From assembly GCA_016209685.1 (NCBI GenBank), contig JACQVQ010000008.1, positions 379,778 through 443,777 of the forward strand: a stretch of 64,000 nucleotides of DNA, in the 5' to 3' direction. Source of the stretch: Planctomycetota bacterium (lineage in GTDB: Bacteria > Planctomycetota > Brocadiia > Brocadiales > Bathyanammoxibiaceae). Every line of letters begins with the position of its first letter. The stretch's first letter is position 1. Made by a program: the position numbers and the translations under genes. The notes beneath the pieces are model-generated. The model did not search any database. It was not told the origin of the DNA and saw only the letters and a program-made list of their open reading frames with translations. Positions 1 to 8,307 of this stretch are shown piece by piece.

Positions 1-489
1 AGTATGCTTACCACTGCTTTACTGGAGAGGTCGGAGGATTTCTCCTATTTTTCGGACGATGTGTCCCCCCTTTCCATGAGCCCTGAAGGGGGTAAATACC
101 GTGTTTCCCCTTTCCCACGGGCTATCCGCCTGAGGGAGCGGGTACCGTTGCCTTTTTCCTTACCTCCCCATCGGTGTTTTTCACTCCCGTCCTATTCCCT
201 TCGTTTCTTTCTGCCCGTCCAGCGGTTTGCCACTTCCGAGGTTCCAGTCTCACTGATGCTCTTTCCGGAGTGGGATCCCTCTCGCCTTGAGTTCCTCCAG
301 ATAAAGAAGGGAGAAGCGGCCCTTTATCTGACATGCCTTGCGTTTAATAAGACTGAATATATAATGGGTGGAGGGCTTGGCTTGATTGCTCAACTGGCCC
401 AAGGGGTCCTGGCCTACCGCCTCCTCTGGAATGAGCCTTTTCAGGCCGCTGAGGCAATTGAAAAGCTCTTCCTGGAACTGGATATGTAG
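1..489 (+). CDS. HprK-related kinase, C-terminal part (5' end outside window)
   Basis: The reading frame is open from the first base, so this is the 3' part of a gene. The remaining 162 residues carry a YFSDDVSP-type segment near residue 16, followed by SPFPRAIRLRE, which matches the 'S/T-D-D/E-V' region after the P-loop in HPr-kinase-like proteins. The last 80 residues resemble the C-terminal helical part of the second kinase in this window (23047-23961). The P-loop itself would lie upstream of the window. Such kinases occur with PqqD-like proteins and PF14907 nucleotidyltransferases, and the next gene is one. The TAG stop lies inside a GTAGGGGC palindrome. The substrate is unknown. Confidence 0.6.
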   Translation, partial: SMLTTALLERSEDFSYFSDDVSPLSMSPEGGKYRVSPFPRAIRLRERVPLPFSLPPHRCFSLPSYSLRFFLPVQRFATSEVPVSLMLFPEWDPSRLEFLQIKKGEAALYLTCLAFNKTEYIMGGGLGLIAQLAQGVLAYRLLWNEPFQAAEAIEKLFLELDM

Positions 490-513
490 GGGCGACCGGC
501 CGGTCGCCCCTAC
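486..513. repeat. GTAGGGGC-type palindrome supplying the upstream stop codon
   Basis: A perfect 28-bp inverted repeat with arms GTAGGGGCGACCGG and its complement. The TAG at 487-489 is the stop of the kinase gene. It could act as a terminator-like hairpin, but no U-run follows. Confidence 0.9.
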
Positions 514-544
514 CACTGAGAGGGGGATATGCTAAGGGTAATGG

Positions 545-1750
545 ATGCCACAGTTAGATTCCTACACACCTTTCAGAGGCGTCCCTGAGGGCCTTCCCCC
601 AGAGGAGTCACTCTGCCTTTTACTGGCACGTAAGACGTTCCGACCCGCGTTTCCAATGGAATATTACGCGGCCCTCCTTGAGGCAGTCCACCAACGTTCG
701 GGATGGAAACGTGTGCTAGAGATAGCTTATTACTCCGACATCTATCCCCGCCTCTTTCAGCACCTTTCACGACTAAATGCAAAGGAAATCCAGGACGAGG
801 TACTCTGGGGACTTAAGACGTTCACGTTGAGTAATGAAAAGAGGTGTCTAAGTTTGCAGAAGGAGTTGTTTGGGCTACTAGATTTCTTTCAAAGACAGGG
901 GCTTCAGGTCCTACCACTTAGGGGGGTGATATTGTCCCAGGAGCTATATGGAGGACCAACCCTGCGGGTCGTACGGGACATAGACCTCCTCGTCCCCAGG
1001 GGGGAGGAGGTTCGGGCTGTCAGGCTCCTGAGGGAGTTAGGGTATAACTGGAAGGTGGATGAGGCCTTTTTTGAACGGTTCATCCTTCCCGTTGACCATG
1101 CAATTATTATGGTACGAGAATCACAGGGGGACTCGTTTCCGGTTGACCTACACTGGGAGCTTGTGTTACCTTCCTTTGGAGTCCCCCCTCTCCCCCAGGT
1201 CTTTTGGGAGGAGGGGGTCGAAGAGAAACTACTGTCTGGCAGAAAAGTGCTGAGTACAAGGCCAGAATGGACACTGCTCTTCCTGGCCTTCCATGCCTAT
1301 CATCACCGCCTTACACTGGTCGATAACATGGCTGACCTCAATGAACTCTCTTTACGGAGGGAAATCGCATGGGATGTAGTGGAGGAGGTTGCAGGCCGGT
1401 ACGGCTGGACGGAGGTGATACAATTGGCCCTGACCGTCTGCCACCGTCTCTTTGGGACAGAGGTACCAAAGACCCTTCGGCTTAATGAGCTGCCCTCCTG
1501 GGTAGCGTTTTTCCCCTCCCCATTCAGAGACCGCCCCTTTAAGGGCCCAAAACGTCTTCGTTACCTGCAGCACGTCCTCTTCTGGCCAACACAGACCGAC
1601 TACCAGTTCCTCCCGCTTCCTCCGCCCGTTAGGTCCCTTTACTTTCTCATACGGCCGATTCGGGGAGGGGCCGTAGTGGTTTACCGCGCCATTACTACGA
1701 GACTCAGGGCCTTTTTCCATTTCGTGTCGCTTTTTTTGGGGAATAAGTAG
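545..1750 (+). CDS. PF14907-type nucleotidyltransferase family protein
   Basis: A 401-residue protein. The catalytic signature of this Pol-beta-like family is visible: LPLRG at residues 123-127 (family usually LLKG), then RDIDLLV at 144-150, whose two aspartates (145, 147) would bind the metal ion. The rest is a helical C-terminal half with no other recognised domain. In sequenced genomes this family often sits next to HprK-related kinases and PqqD-like proteins in polysaccharide or secretion loci, and here it directly follows such a kinase and precedes an exopolysaccharide operon. The ATG at 545 is preceded by a weak AAGGG. The TAG stop is again supplied by a palindrome. The substrate is not predictable. 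Confidence 0.75.
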   Translation: MPQLDSYTPFRGVPEGLPPEESLCLLLARKTFRPAFPMEYYAALLEAVHQRSGWKRVLEIAYYSDIYPRLFQHLSRLNAKEIQDEVLWGLKTFTLSNEKRCLSLQKELFGLLDFFQRQGLQVLPLRGVILSQELYGGPTLRVVRDIDLLVPRGEEVRAVRLLRELGYNWKVDEAFFERFILPVDHAIIMVRESQGDSFPVDLHWELVLPSFGVPPLPQVFWEEGVEEKLLSGRKVLSTRPEWTLLFLAFHAYHHRLTLVDNMADLNELSLRREIAWDVVEEVAGRYGWTEVIQLALTVCHRLFGTEVPKTLRLNELPSWVAFFPSPFRDRPFKGPKRLRYLQHVLFWPTQTDYQFLPLPPPVRSLYFLIRPIRGGAVVVYRAITTRLRAFFHFVSLFLGNK

Positions 1751-1774
1751 GGGCACGTTGCAACGTGCCCCTAC
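1747..1774. repeat. GTAGGGGC-type palindrome supplying the upstream stop codon
   Basis: A perfect 28-bp inverted repeat with arms GTAGGGGCACGTTG and its complement. The stop TAG of the nucleotidyltransferase (1748-1750) is its second to fourth bases. Confidence 0.9.
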
Positions 1775-1857
1775 TGAAAAATATTTAGATATATATATTG
1801 AAAAAGGTTATGACTTGTAATAATATATACATCAATGTTTTTAAGCCAGGGAGACCT

Positions 1858-2883
1858 ATGAAGACTATAAGAATTGTGGTATCTATAGCCTTTTTGTATT
1901 CCAACATTGGATGCCTGTCCACGGGTTCAAGCCCCATGTTGAGTAAAAATTCCCCACCGGCTGCGGTAAAAAATTCCCCACAAGGGAGTTCTCCTACTAT
2001 AAATGTGGGTCCCCAGGATGAGGAAGAGGCCAGGTTCCTTGAGGCCCTGGAGGCGGATATACAAGGTAAGTTTGAGCAGGATAAGAAAATAAGACTCAAG
2101 GGGTTCTATATGCAGAGGGCAAAGAAGTTTTTCTACGAAGGGAACACGGAGAAGGCAAAGGCGGAACTGCAGAAGGTATTGGAGTTAGACCCCCTTTCTA
2201 ATGAGGCAAAGGTCTATATGAGTGTAATTGAAACGGGGCAGAAGGAGCTGGTGATGAACGTCCCTTCGGACGGGGATGGGGTAATCCCCACCCTGCCGGA
2301 GTACAAGATAAGGATGAACGACATCCTGGATATTTCAGTTTGGGGTTATGATGAACTCAGAAAGGACGTGACGGTGAGACCCGATGGCCGTATATCCTTT
2401 CCCCTGATAGGCGACGTCTGGAGCTTCGGGCTTACACCTCGTGAACTAGACGAACTCGTTACGAAGGAATTATCGGAATACGTAAAGGACCCCCAGGTGG
2501 CAGTAGTGGTGAGGCAATTTGCTAAACCCCAGGCTGTACTCCTTGGGGAGGTGAGGATACCCGGGATGTACGACGTCTTTGGTGGACAGAGGTTGATAGA
2601 AGTTCTGGCCAAGGCCGGTGGACTTACTGAGAAGGCAAAGAGTGACAGTATCTTTTTGGTGCATCAAACAACGAGCGGTCCTGAAATCTTTACCGTCAGC
2701 ATCCAGGACGCCATTACGAACAACACTATAGTGGACCAAATGGACCTGGTCTATGTGCCAACACGAGGTGTAAACATTGCTGAAATTATTGTCGGTGTGA
2801 TTGCACCTATGGCATATAGTATGAGCACTGCGGCCACAACAGCCGATATCACCCGTAGGAACCTTTTCGTCGCTCCTAAGTAG
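1858..2883 (+). CDS. Wza-like polysaccharide export lipoprotein
   Basis: A 341-residue outer-membrane export protein for capsule or exopolysaccharide. The start chosen is the ATG at 1858 behind GGGAGA. The frame is open from a TTG at 1798, but only the later start gives a lipoprotein signal (hydrophobic residues 5-17, lipobox cysteine at about 19). A TPR-like helical stretch (residues about 85-125) precedes the poly_export domain (about 149-222, containing YKIRMNDILDISVWG) and an SLBB domain (about 225-290, LLGEVRIPGMY). The N-terminal helical addition is longer than in E. coli Wza. It is followed by a Wzc-like gene, the usual partner in Wzx/Wzy export. The TAG stop coincides with the start of a hairpin repeat. 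Confidence 0.85.
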   Translation: MKTIRIVVSIAFLYSNIGCLSTGSSPMLSKNSPPAAVKNSPQGSSPTINVGPQDEEEARFLEALEADIQGKFEQDKKIRLKGFYMQRAKKFFYEGNTEKAKAELQKVLELDPLSNEAKVYMSVIETGQKELVMNVPSDGDGVIPTLPEYKIRMNDILDISVWGYDELRKDVTVRPDGRISFPLIGDVWSFGLTPRELDELVTKELSEYVKDPQVAVVVRQFAKPQAVLLGEVRIPGMYDVFGGQRLIEVLAKAGGLTEKAKSDSIFLVHQTTSGPEIFTVSIQDAITNNTIVDQMDLVYVPTRGVNIAEIIVGVIAPMAYSMSTAATTADITRRNLFVAPK

Positions 2884-2887
2884 GGGC

Positions 2888-2941
2888 AGCATTGGGGGCA
2901 GAGCCCCAATGCTATAGCCCTGGTGCTTCGCCACCAGGGCT
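2888..2941. repeat. Two-hairpin composite repeat, copy 1 (intergenic)
   Basis: Two adjacent inverted repeats: AGCATTGGGG/CCCCAATGCT and AGCCCTGGTG/CACCAGGGCT. Nearly the same sequence recurs at 51344-51418 inside a gvpF/L gene. Here it lies between the export protein and the kinase gene. Confidence 0.85.
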
Positions 2942-2991
2942 TGCACTGCCCGCAGGTGGAGCGATAAGTAAAATGGAGCTGTAATATAATC

Positions 2992-4896
2992 ATGAGTGCA
3001 GAGCCGATAAAGATGAAAAAGACCCCTTCACGCATAGAGCTTAGCCTTTGGGATTACTTACTGGTAATCCGGAAGAGGATGTTGTGGATTCTAATTACCT
3101 TCTTCTGCGTACTAGGGGGAAGTATCTTCTATACCTTCACTATCACCCCTATCTATCAGGCCGTGGCTACTGTGAGGATTACGGAACGTAAGACCCCTGT
3201 AGAGCCTTTTGCTACCGCCTTCACGTGGACGTATGCAAATCCAGTTGAGAGTGAGGTGGAGGTGATAACCAGTGCGGCGGTGATGGAAAAGGTAGCCCGA
3301 AAATTGGGCCTTTTGAGGGAGGATGCCACCCAAAAGGAGATAGAAAGTCAAACTGCCTCTATACGGGGGGCTGTCTTTGCCAAGTCGGTGAAAGAGACTG
3401 ACGTGATAAAAATAGCCGCCCGCCACCCGAGCCCTACCCTAGCCGCCAGGATAGCTAATGCCACGGCAGAGGTATACACCAAAGAAGATTTCCGGAGAAA
3501 GATTAAACAGGCCACGGCCGTTAGAGAATACATAGAGGAGCAGGTAAAAATAGTGAGGGAGAGGCTTCACAATCTGGAGGAGGAACTGAAACAGGCCAAA
3601 GCAAGCGGAGAGGTAACGGGGATTGGGGAAATCCTTATAACAAAACTCTCTGCCCTGGAGAGGGAGAAGTCCGAACTCCTGGGAAAATACACCATGAAAC
3701 ATCCTAAGGCGACGGCTATAGAAGACCAGATTAATGGTATAAAGAGGCAGTTGCAGACGCTGCCAGAAGGAGAGATGCAGGTAGCCAGGACAGCAAGGGA
3801 GGTAGAGGTCCAGGGGAAGATATACGGAGAGCTTATGACGAAGTTGGCCGATGCCCGTATTGCCGAGGCGGAGAAGGTGGAAGAAGTACAGATACTTGAC
3901 CGTGCTTCCACACCTACAAGTCCTATAAAACCAAAGATGCTGCCTAATGCTGGAGCTGGGGCTGGGGCCGGGATAGTCCTGGGGTTTCTCATAGCCTTTC
4001 TGATAGAGAGCCTTGATACCTCGCTAATGACTATTGAGTCAGTGGAGGCCATAACGGGGCTTCCCGTCCTGGCGGTTATTCCCTTTATCAAGATTCCGAA
4101 AAGGAAGGAGAGACAAAGAACCCCCCCTGCCAGAGTAAGTAAGAGTATTTTGCAAATACGACAACAACTGATCCTCTTCCAGCGGGAAGACGACCCCATT
4201 CTGGAGGCCTACCGCACCCTGAGGACCAATATACAGCTCAAGAGACAACCCCATCAAAAGGTCATCCTCGTTACAAGCTCTCTTCCTGTGGAGGGTAAGA
4301 CTGTTAGCGTGTGTAATCTGGCTATAACCATGGCCAAGAATCGGTTGAAGACCCTCCTGGTAGATGCAGATTTCAGGAGGCCAGATATCCACGCCGTGTT
4401 CGGCATTCCCAAAGCACCAGGCCTCGGCGACGTATTAACAGAAACTTGCAATTTTGAAGATAGTTTAAGGACTTTTGTTGATGTGGCAATTGGGGATTTT
4501 AATCTGGATATAGCTGATGCCGAGGGACTGGACTACCTGCACATCGTAACTGCAGGTTACTACTCAGGCAACCCTGCAGAACTCCTGACTTCAACCAACT
4601 TGGAGGCATTCTTACAAAAGGCCAGGAGCCGATACGATATAGTGATACTGAATAGCCCACCGGTACTGCTGGTTACTGACCCGGTCCTTTTAAGTTCAAA
4701 GGTGGACGCTGTCGTAATGGTGTACAAGGTAGGTAAGACCTCAAAGGAGACCCTCCTGCGTGCAAAAGAGGAACTAGAAAGGGGAAAGGGAACCATCCTG
4801 GGAGTAGTGCTAAATAACATGAAACCCAGCCTGGCGGTGTACCCCTCCCAGGCTCGCTATAAATACGGTTATGCGGTAAAGAAGGCTGGGAAATAG
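2992..4896 (+). CDS. Wzz/Wzc-like chain-length determinant fused to a BY-type tyrosine kinase
   Basis: A 634-residue inner-membrane protein. Wzz-type segment: first membrane helix at residues about 32-52, a long periplasmic coiled coil, second helix after a proline/GAGAGAG stretch (about 318-340). The cytoplasmic kinase follows: a P-loop ending EGKT (Lys about 436), Walker A' LLVDADFRRP (about 454-463), and a Walker B region YDIVILNSPP (about 549-558) in which Asn stands where BY-kinases normally have Asp. The tail has three tyrosines (YPSQARYKYGYAVKK), a short version of the autophosphorylated tyrosine cluster. It would control chain length and export with the Wza-like protein upstream. The ribosome site is weak. 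Confidence 0.85.
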   Translation: MSAEPIKMKKTPSRIELSLWDYLLVIRKRMLWILITFFCVLGGSIFYTFTITPIYQAVATVRITERKTPVEPFATAFTWTYANPVESEVEVITSAAVMEKVARKLGLLREDATQKEIESQTASIRGAVFAKSVKETDVIKIAARHPSPTLAARIANATAEVYTKEDFRRKIKQATAVREYIEEQVKIVRERLHNLEEELKQAKASGEVTGIGEILITKLSALEREKSELLGKYTMKHPKATAIEDQINGIKRQLQTLPEGEMQVARTAREVEVQGKIYGELMTKLADARIAEAEKVEEVQILDRASTPTSPIKPKMLPNAGAGAGAGIVLGFLIAFLIESLDTSLMTIESVEAITGLPVLAVIPFIKIPKRKERQRTPPARVSKSILQIRQQLILFQREDDPILEAYRTLRTNIQLKRQPHQKVILVTSSLPVEGKTVSVCNLAITMAKNRLKTLLVDADFRRPDIHAVFGIPKAPGLGDVLTETCNFEDSLRTFVDVAIGDFNLDIADAEGLDYLHIVTAGYYSGNPAELLTSTNLEAFLQKARSRYDIVILNSPPVLLVTDPVLLSSKVDAVVMVYKVGKTSKETLLRAKEELERGKGTILGVVLNNMKPSLAVYPSQARYKYGYAVKKAGK

Positions 4897-4897
4897 T

Positions 4898-5064
4898 CTT
4901 GAGAGAGCTCTGAAAACCCCGCTCATTGTCATTCTGAGGGAGCGAAGCGACCGAAGAATCTCCTGAACTACCAGATTCTTCGCTTCCCCTTCGCTACGCT
5001 CAGGGCTTTGGCTCACTCAGAATGACACATTGCGTTGCTGTGACTTTTTCAGAGGTCTCCTTGA
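4898..5064. mobile_element. MITE-like element, copy A, with 5-bp target duplication CTTGA
   Basis: The element spans 4903-5059 and begins GAGAGCTCTGAAAA, ending TTTTTCAGAGGTCTC. Perfect CTTGA direct repeats flank it (4898-4902 and 5060-5064). Internally there is a second inverted pair, GTCATTCTGAG ... CTCAGAATGAC. It carries no gene and lies between the tyrosine kinase and polymerase genes. Confidence 0.85.
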
Positions 5065-5102
5065 ATGAAACTGCCCCGATTTATGGGCAAGATTTTCTTT
5101 AA

Positions 5103-6614
5103 TTGCACGGCCAGAAGAGATGGAGTATACACTTGGGTCTAAAGCCGTCCCGTGTAGTAATAATAACTCTAGCCTTCCTCTTCCTCATATTTAATGTAGT
5201 TGCCCTCCTTACTGCCCTGATTCCCCCCAAGGTAGTATTCGTGCTGGTGGGTGGTCTGATAGCCTTCTGCATTACTATGCTGAGGCTGGAATACGGGCTC
5301 ATTATCCTGGTCTTTACCCTCCCGTGGACCCTCCAGCTAAAGGTAGCTGATATAGCTGACACCCCTTTCAAGATAGGCAGTGATGACGCCGTACTCTTTG
5401 GGGCGGTACTAGGGTGGCTTGCACACATGGCCACCGGGAAGGTGGGCCCCTTTCCACCCAGTCCATTAAATTTACCCATTGTTGCCTTCGTGACCTGGGC
5501 AGGTCTTTCTTTTATCCCTCTGGGGTTGACAAAAGGCGCGTCAGTGCTGGCAATATGCGGCCTCCACCTGTTTAAATGGGTGGAGTTCGTACTAGTCTAT
5601 TTTATTGTCCTCAGGGTGGTAAACACCGAGGAGCAGGCAAAGAGGTTTGTAGTCTTCTCCCTCATAAGCTGTGCTGTAATAGTTGCGGTTCAGTTAGCCC
5701 TTACGGCAACAGGGCGCTACGGAAGCGAGGTCCACTATGGCGAAACAACGACAAAGCTATTCGTCCCAGGAGTGGAGAGCAATGCTATCCTGGGGGCCTA
5801 CTATTTACTACCTCTTGGTATAATCCTATCCCTGCTGGTCTCCATGGGAATCAGGCACAAGGGGCTTTTAATAGCCTTTACTATAGTTCTCTTCATCGGT
5901 CTGTTTTTTACCTATGGCAGGGCCAACTACCTGGGCATGGCTACCATCTTACTGGTGCTCACCATCTCAGGCGGTGGTGCAAGAGTACGCCTCCCCTTTA
6001 TCTTCTTAATAATAGCCCTTTGTGCCCTGGTATATTTCTTGCCTACCGTAGTAGAAAGGATGTCTATGACCGTTCATATAGAGCCGGGAGGGATACTCAA
6101 GTTTGAGACCTCTGCCGCCGATAGGTTGGACATGTGGCGAAAAGCCACTAAGGTCTTCGTAGAGAGACCTACAAATCCCCTCATAGGGATAGGCTTCTGG
6201 GGGGTTCGTTTCCATGGGGACTGGCATGCTACTACCGTCCATAATCAATACCTGGCTTATCTTATTGAAGTGGGAATTGTGGGGTTTGCAATCTTCTGCT
6301 GGCTGATGAAGAGGGTAATTCATCAAATCTTGCTACTTTACCGGTTATCCTCCGGGGATTACTTCTGCAGGGCCCTCAGCATTGGGTTTCTGGCTGGGGT
6401 AATAGGGATACTGGTTGCTGCCTTCTTTGGCGAGATACTGGAGTCTCCCCGTATCATGGGGCCTTTCTGGTTTATGATCGCCATTATAATAACCCTTAAA
6501 AACATTAAGGAAGAAGAGTTGGAAGGGGAAGAGGCCGTGTCAGTGGCCTACCAGGAAGCCAGAGAAGGTGTCGTCCCTCCGGGCAGGCGATTCGTTGATA
6601 GATATTTTAGGTAA
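5103..6614 (+). CDS. O-antigen ligase / Wzy-like polymerase membrane protein
   Basis: A 503-residue integral membrane protein with about 10-12 hydrophobic helices. A polar periplasmic-loop segment around residues 335-380 (ADRLDMWRKATKVFVERP, then GIGFWGVRFHGDWHATTVHNQYL) matches the Wzy_C/O-antigen-ligase layout, with the conserved His-x-x-Tyr-like end. It probably polymerises or ligates undecaprenol-linked repeat units in the inner membrane. The only in-frame starts are TTG (5103 and 5133), and the frame opens directly after a TAA, so the start is uncertain. It overlaps the possible GTG start of the next gene, suggesting translational coupling. Confidence 0.75.
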   Translation: MHGQKRWSIHLGLKPSRVVIITLAFLFLIFNVVALLTALIPPKVVFVLVGGLIAFCITMLRLEYGLIILVFTLPWTLQLKVADIADTPFKIGSDDAVLFGAVLGWLAHMATGKVGPFPPSPLNLPIVAFVTWAGLSFIPLGLTKGASVLAICGLHLFKWVEFVLVYFIVLRVVNTEEQAKRFVVFSLISCAVIVAVQLALTATGRYGSEVHYGETTTKLFVPGVESNAILGAYYLLPLGIILSLLVSMGIRHKGLLIAFTIVLFIGLFFTYGRANYLGMATILLVLTISGGGARVRLPFIFLIIALCALVYFLPTVVERMSMTVHIEPGGILKFETSAADRLDMWRKATKVFVERPTNPLIGIGFWGVRFHGDWHATTVHNQYLAYLIEVGIVGFAIFCWLMKRVIHQILLLYRLSSGDYFCRALSIGFLAGVIGILVAAFFGEILESPRIMGPFWFMIAIIITLKNIKEEELEGEEAVSVAYQEAREGVVPPGRRFVDRYFR

Positions 6615-6615
6615 A

Positions 6616-8190
6616 ATGACTCCTGAAGGACTCTCATCCCCTGTCTCCATAAAAAAAGAACGGTTGGCCAGCGCGGCCTCCCTTGTCCTCTTTTTCTCCT
6701 GTATGAGTTCCGTATTGAGTTATTTGAAGATGTATGTTACCACCAGCACCTTTGGGGCAACAGGTCATTACGATGCCTTCCTGGTGGCATTTACCCTGCC
6801 CGATGTAATCTGTAACGTCGTTGTGAGCGCCCTGGGTGTGGTCTTTATACCCCTCTTTTCTGAGTGCGCAAACAAGGAGGGTACGGAAAAGGCCCGAGAT
6901 TTCTTGAACAGTCTCCTTAACTGGACCTTTCTCGTCACCTTTTCATTATCCTTCCTCCTGGTCCTCCTATCCCCCTGGATAGTTAAGATAATAGCCCCGG
7001 GCATGGATGAGGGGGGCCAGAGGCTATCGGCTCAACTTATGGTTATTATGGTGCCTATTATCATGACTATGGCACTTGCCAGGCTAATGATGGGCTTTCT
7101 CCAGATACATCACAACTTCAACGTCCCTGCCCTGGGCGGGGTAGTAAACCTTCTGGTTATTATCTCTTGCATATATCTTCTTAGCAAGAAATGGGGTATA
7201 TATAGCCTTGCCGTGGGAATGGCCCTGGGGGCCCTGGGATGGCTCTTACTCCACCTGCCTTATACCATTAAAGAAATAAAGAATTACAGCCTGAACCTTG
7301 CCCTGCACCCTTTTACAAAGAGATTCGCCCTCCTCATGGTCCCCATTGTGGTCGGGGCAAGCATCTCTCAGCTAGGTGTAGTGGTAGAAAGGGCCCTTGC
7401 CTCTGGCCTCCCGGAAGGAAGCATCTCTTATCTGGGCTATGCCAACAGCCTCATGCGGCTACCCTCGGACGTCTTCATGGGGGTCATAGGCACGGTACTC
7501 TTCCCCACCCTTTCCCAACAAGCCACGAGGGAAGACTGGCAGGAGTTTCGCCGCTCTTTTTCGGCAGGGGTAAGGATGGGGAATTTAGTATTGGTGCCTT
7601 CAGCTATACTCCTCTTATTCTTCGGTAATCTTATCATCCAGATACTCTTTGAACGAGGGCAATTCCTTCCATCTATGACAGAGGGTACCGCCAGGGCACT
7701 GGCCTTCTATTCCATAGGGTTGTTGGTCTTGGCCCCCTATTGCATGGCCCAGTATTGCTACTTTGCACTGCAGAGATACTGGCCGGCCGTAAGGGTAGTT
7801 ATCTGGTGTGCATCAACCGGTATCCTTTTAAGGTTCCTTTTGGTAAAGCCCCTTGCTTACATGGGCCTCGCCCTGGCCACCTCCTTAACCCTGATACTCT
7901 ATACCATAGTCATGATATGGTGTCTGAGGGACGTACTGGAGGGGCCTGAGACGCGGGAGATATTGACCTCTTTTTTAAAGGTCTTGTTTTCCTCTGTGAC
8001 CGCCACCTATGGGGCTACCTTCATGGGCAGTTATCTCAATCATACACAGCCATTTATTCAACTCTCAGCCATCCTCCTGACAGCGATGGCACTTTACACC
8101 CTCTTTATTTACTTCCTGGAGGTACAGGAATTTTATTCCCTGCTGGAGCTAGTCCGTAAATTTATTAGAAACCGGACGGCAGTCTCATAA
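6616..8190 (+). CDS. MurJ/MviN-family lipid flippase
   Basis: A 524-residue, 14-helix type membrane protein. The N-terminal stretch (SSVLSYLKMYVTTSTFG, then YDAFLVAFTLPDVICNVV) is typical of the MurJ (MVF) branch of MOP flippases, as are PSDVFMGVIGTVLFPTLS near the middle and ILFERGQF later. The ATG at 6616 sits one base after the previous stop; a GTG at 6568 is the alternative. Within an exopolysaccharide locus this copy is probably a Wzx substitute that flips lipid-linked oligosaccharide rather than the housekeeping lipid II flippase, but the sequence alone cannot decide. Confidence 0.8.
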   Translation: MTPEGLSSPVSIKKERLASAASLVLFFSCMSSVLSYLKMYVTTSTFGATGHYDAFLVAFTLPDVICNVVVSALGVVFIPLFSECANKEGTEKARDFLNSLLNWTFLVTFSLSFLLVLLSPWIVKIIAPGMDEGGQRLSAQLMVIMVPIIMTMALARLMMGFLQIHHNFNVPALGGVVNLLVIISCIYLLSKKWGIYSLAVGMALGALGWLLLHLPYTIKEIKNYSLNLALHPFTKRFALLMVPIVVGASISQLGVVVERALASGLPEGSISYLGYANSLMRLPSDVFMGVIGTVLFPTLSQQATREDWQEFRRSFSAGVRMGNLVLVPSAILLLFFGNLIIQILFERGQFLPSMTEGTARALAFYSIGLLVLAPYCMAQYCYFALQRYWPAVRVVIWCASTGILLRFLLVKPLAYMGLALATSLTLILYTIVMIWCLRDVLEGPETREILTSFLKVLFSSVTATYGATFMGSYLNHTQPFIQLSAILLTAMALYTLFIYFLEVQEFYSLLELVRKFIRNRTAVS

Positions 8191-8193
8191 ATT

Positions 8194-8291
8194 GAGAGCT
8201 CTGAAAAAGTCTTAATAACACTACCTGTCATTCTGGGCGTAGCGAAGAATCTCCCGTTTTAGCTGAGATTATGGGTGTTCTTCTGAGGTCT
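8194..8291. mobile_element. MITE-like element, copy B (degenerate)
   Basis: Starts GAGAGCTCTGAAAAAGTC and ends TTCTGAGGTCTC, with the GTCATTCTG ... GAAGAATCT core but a decayed right half. No target duplication is visible. Confidence 0.65.
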
Positions 8292-8307
8292 CAGATGGTG
8301 AAGGGCC

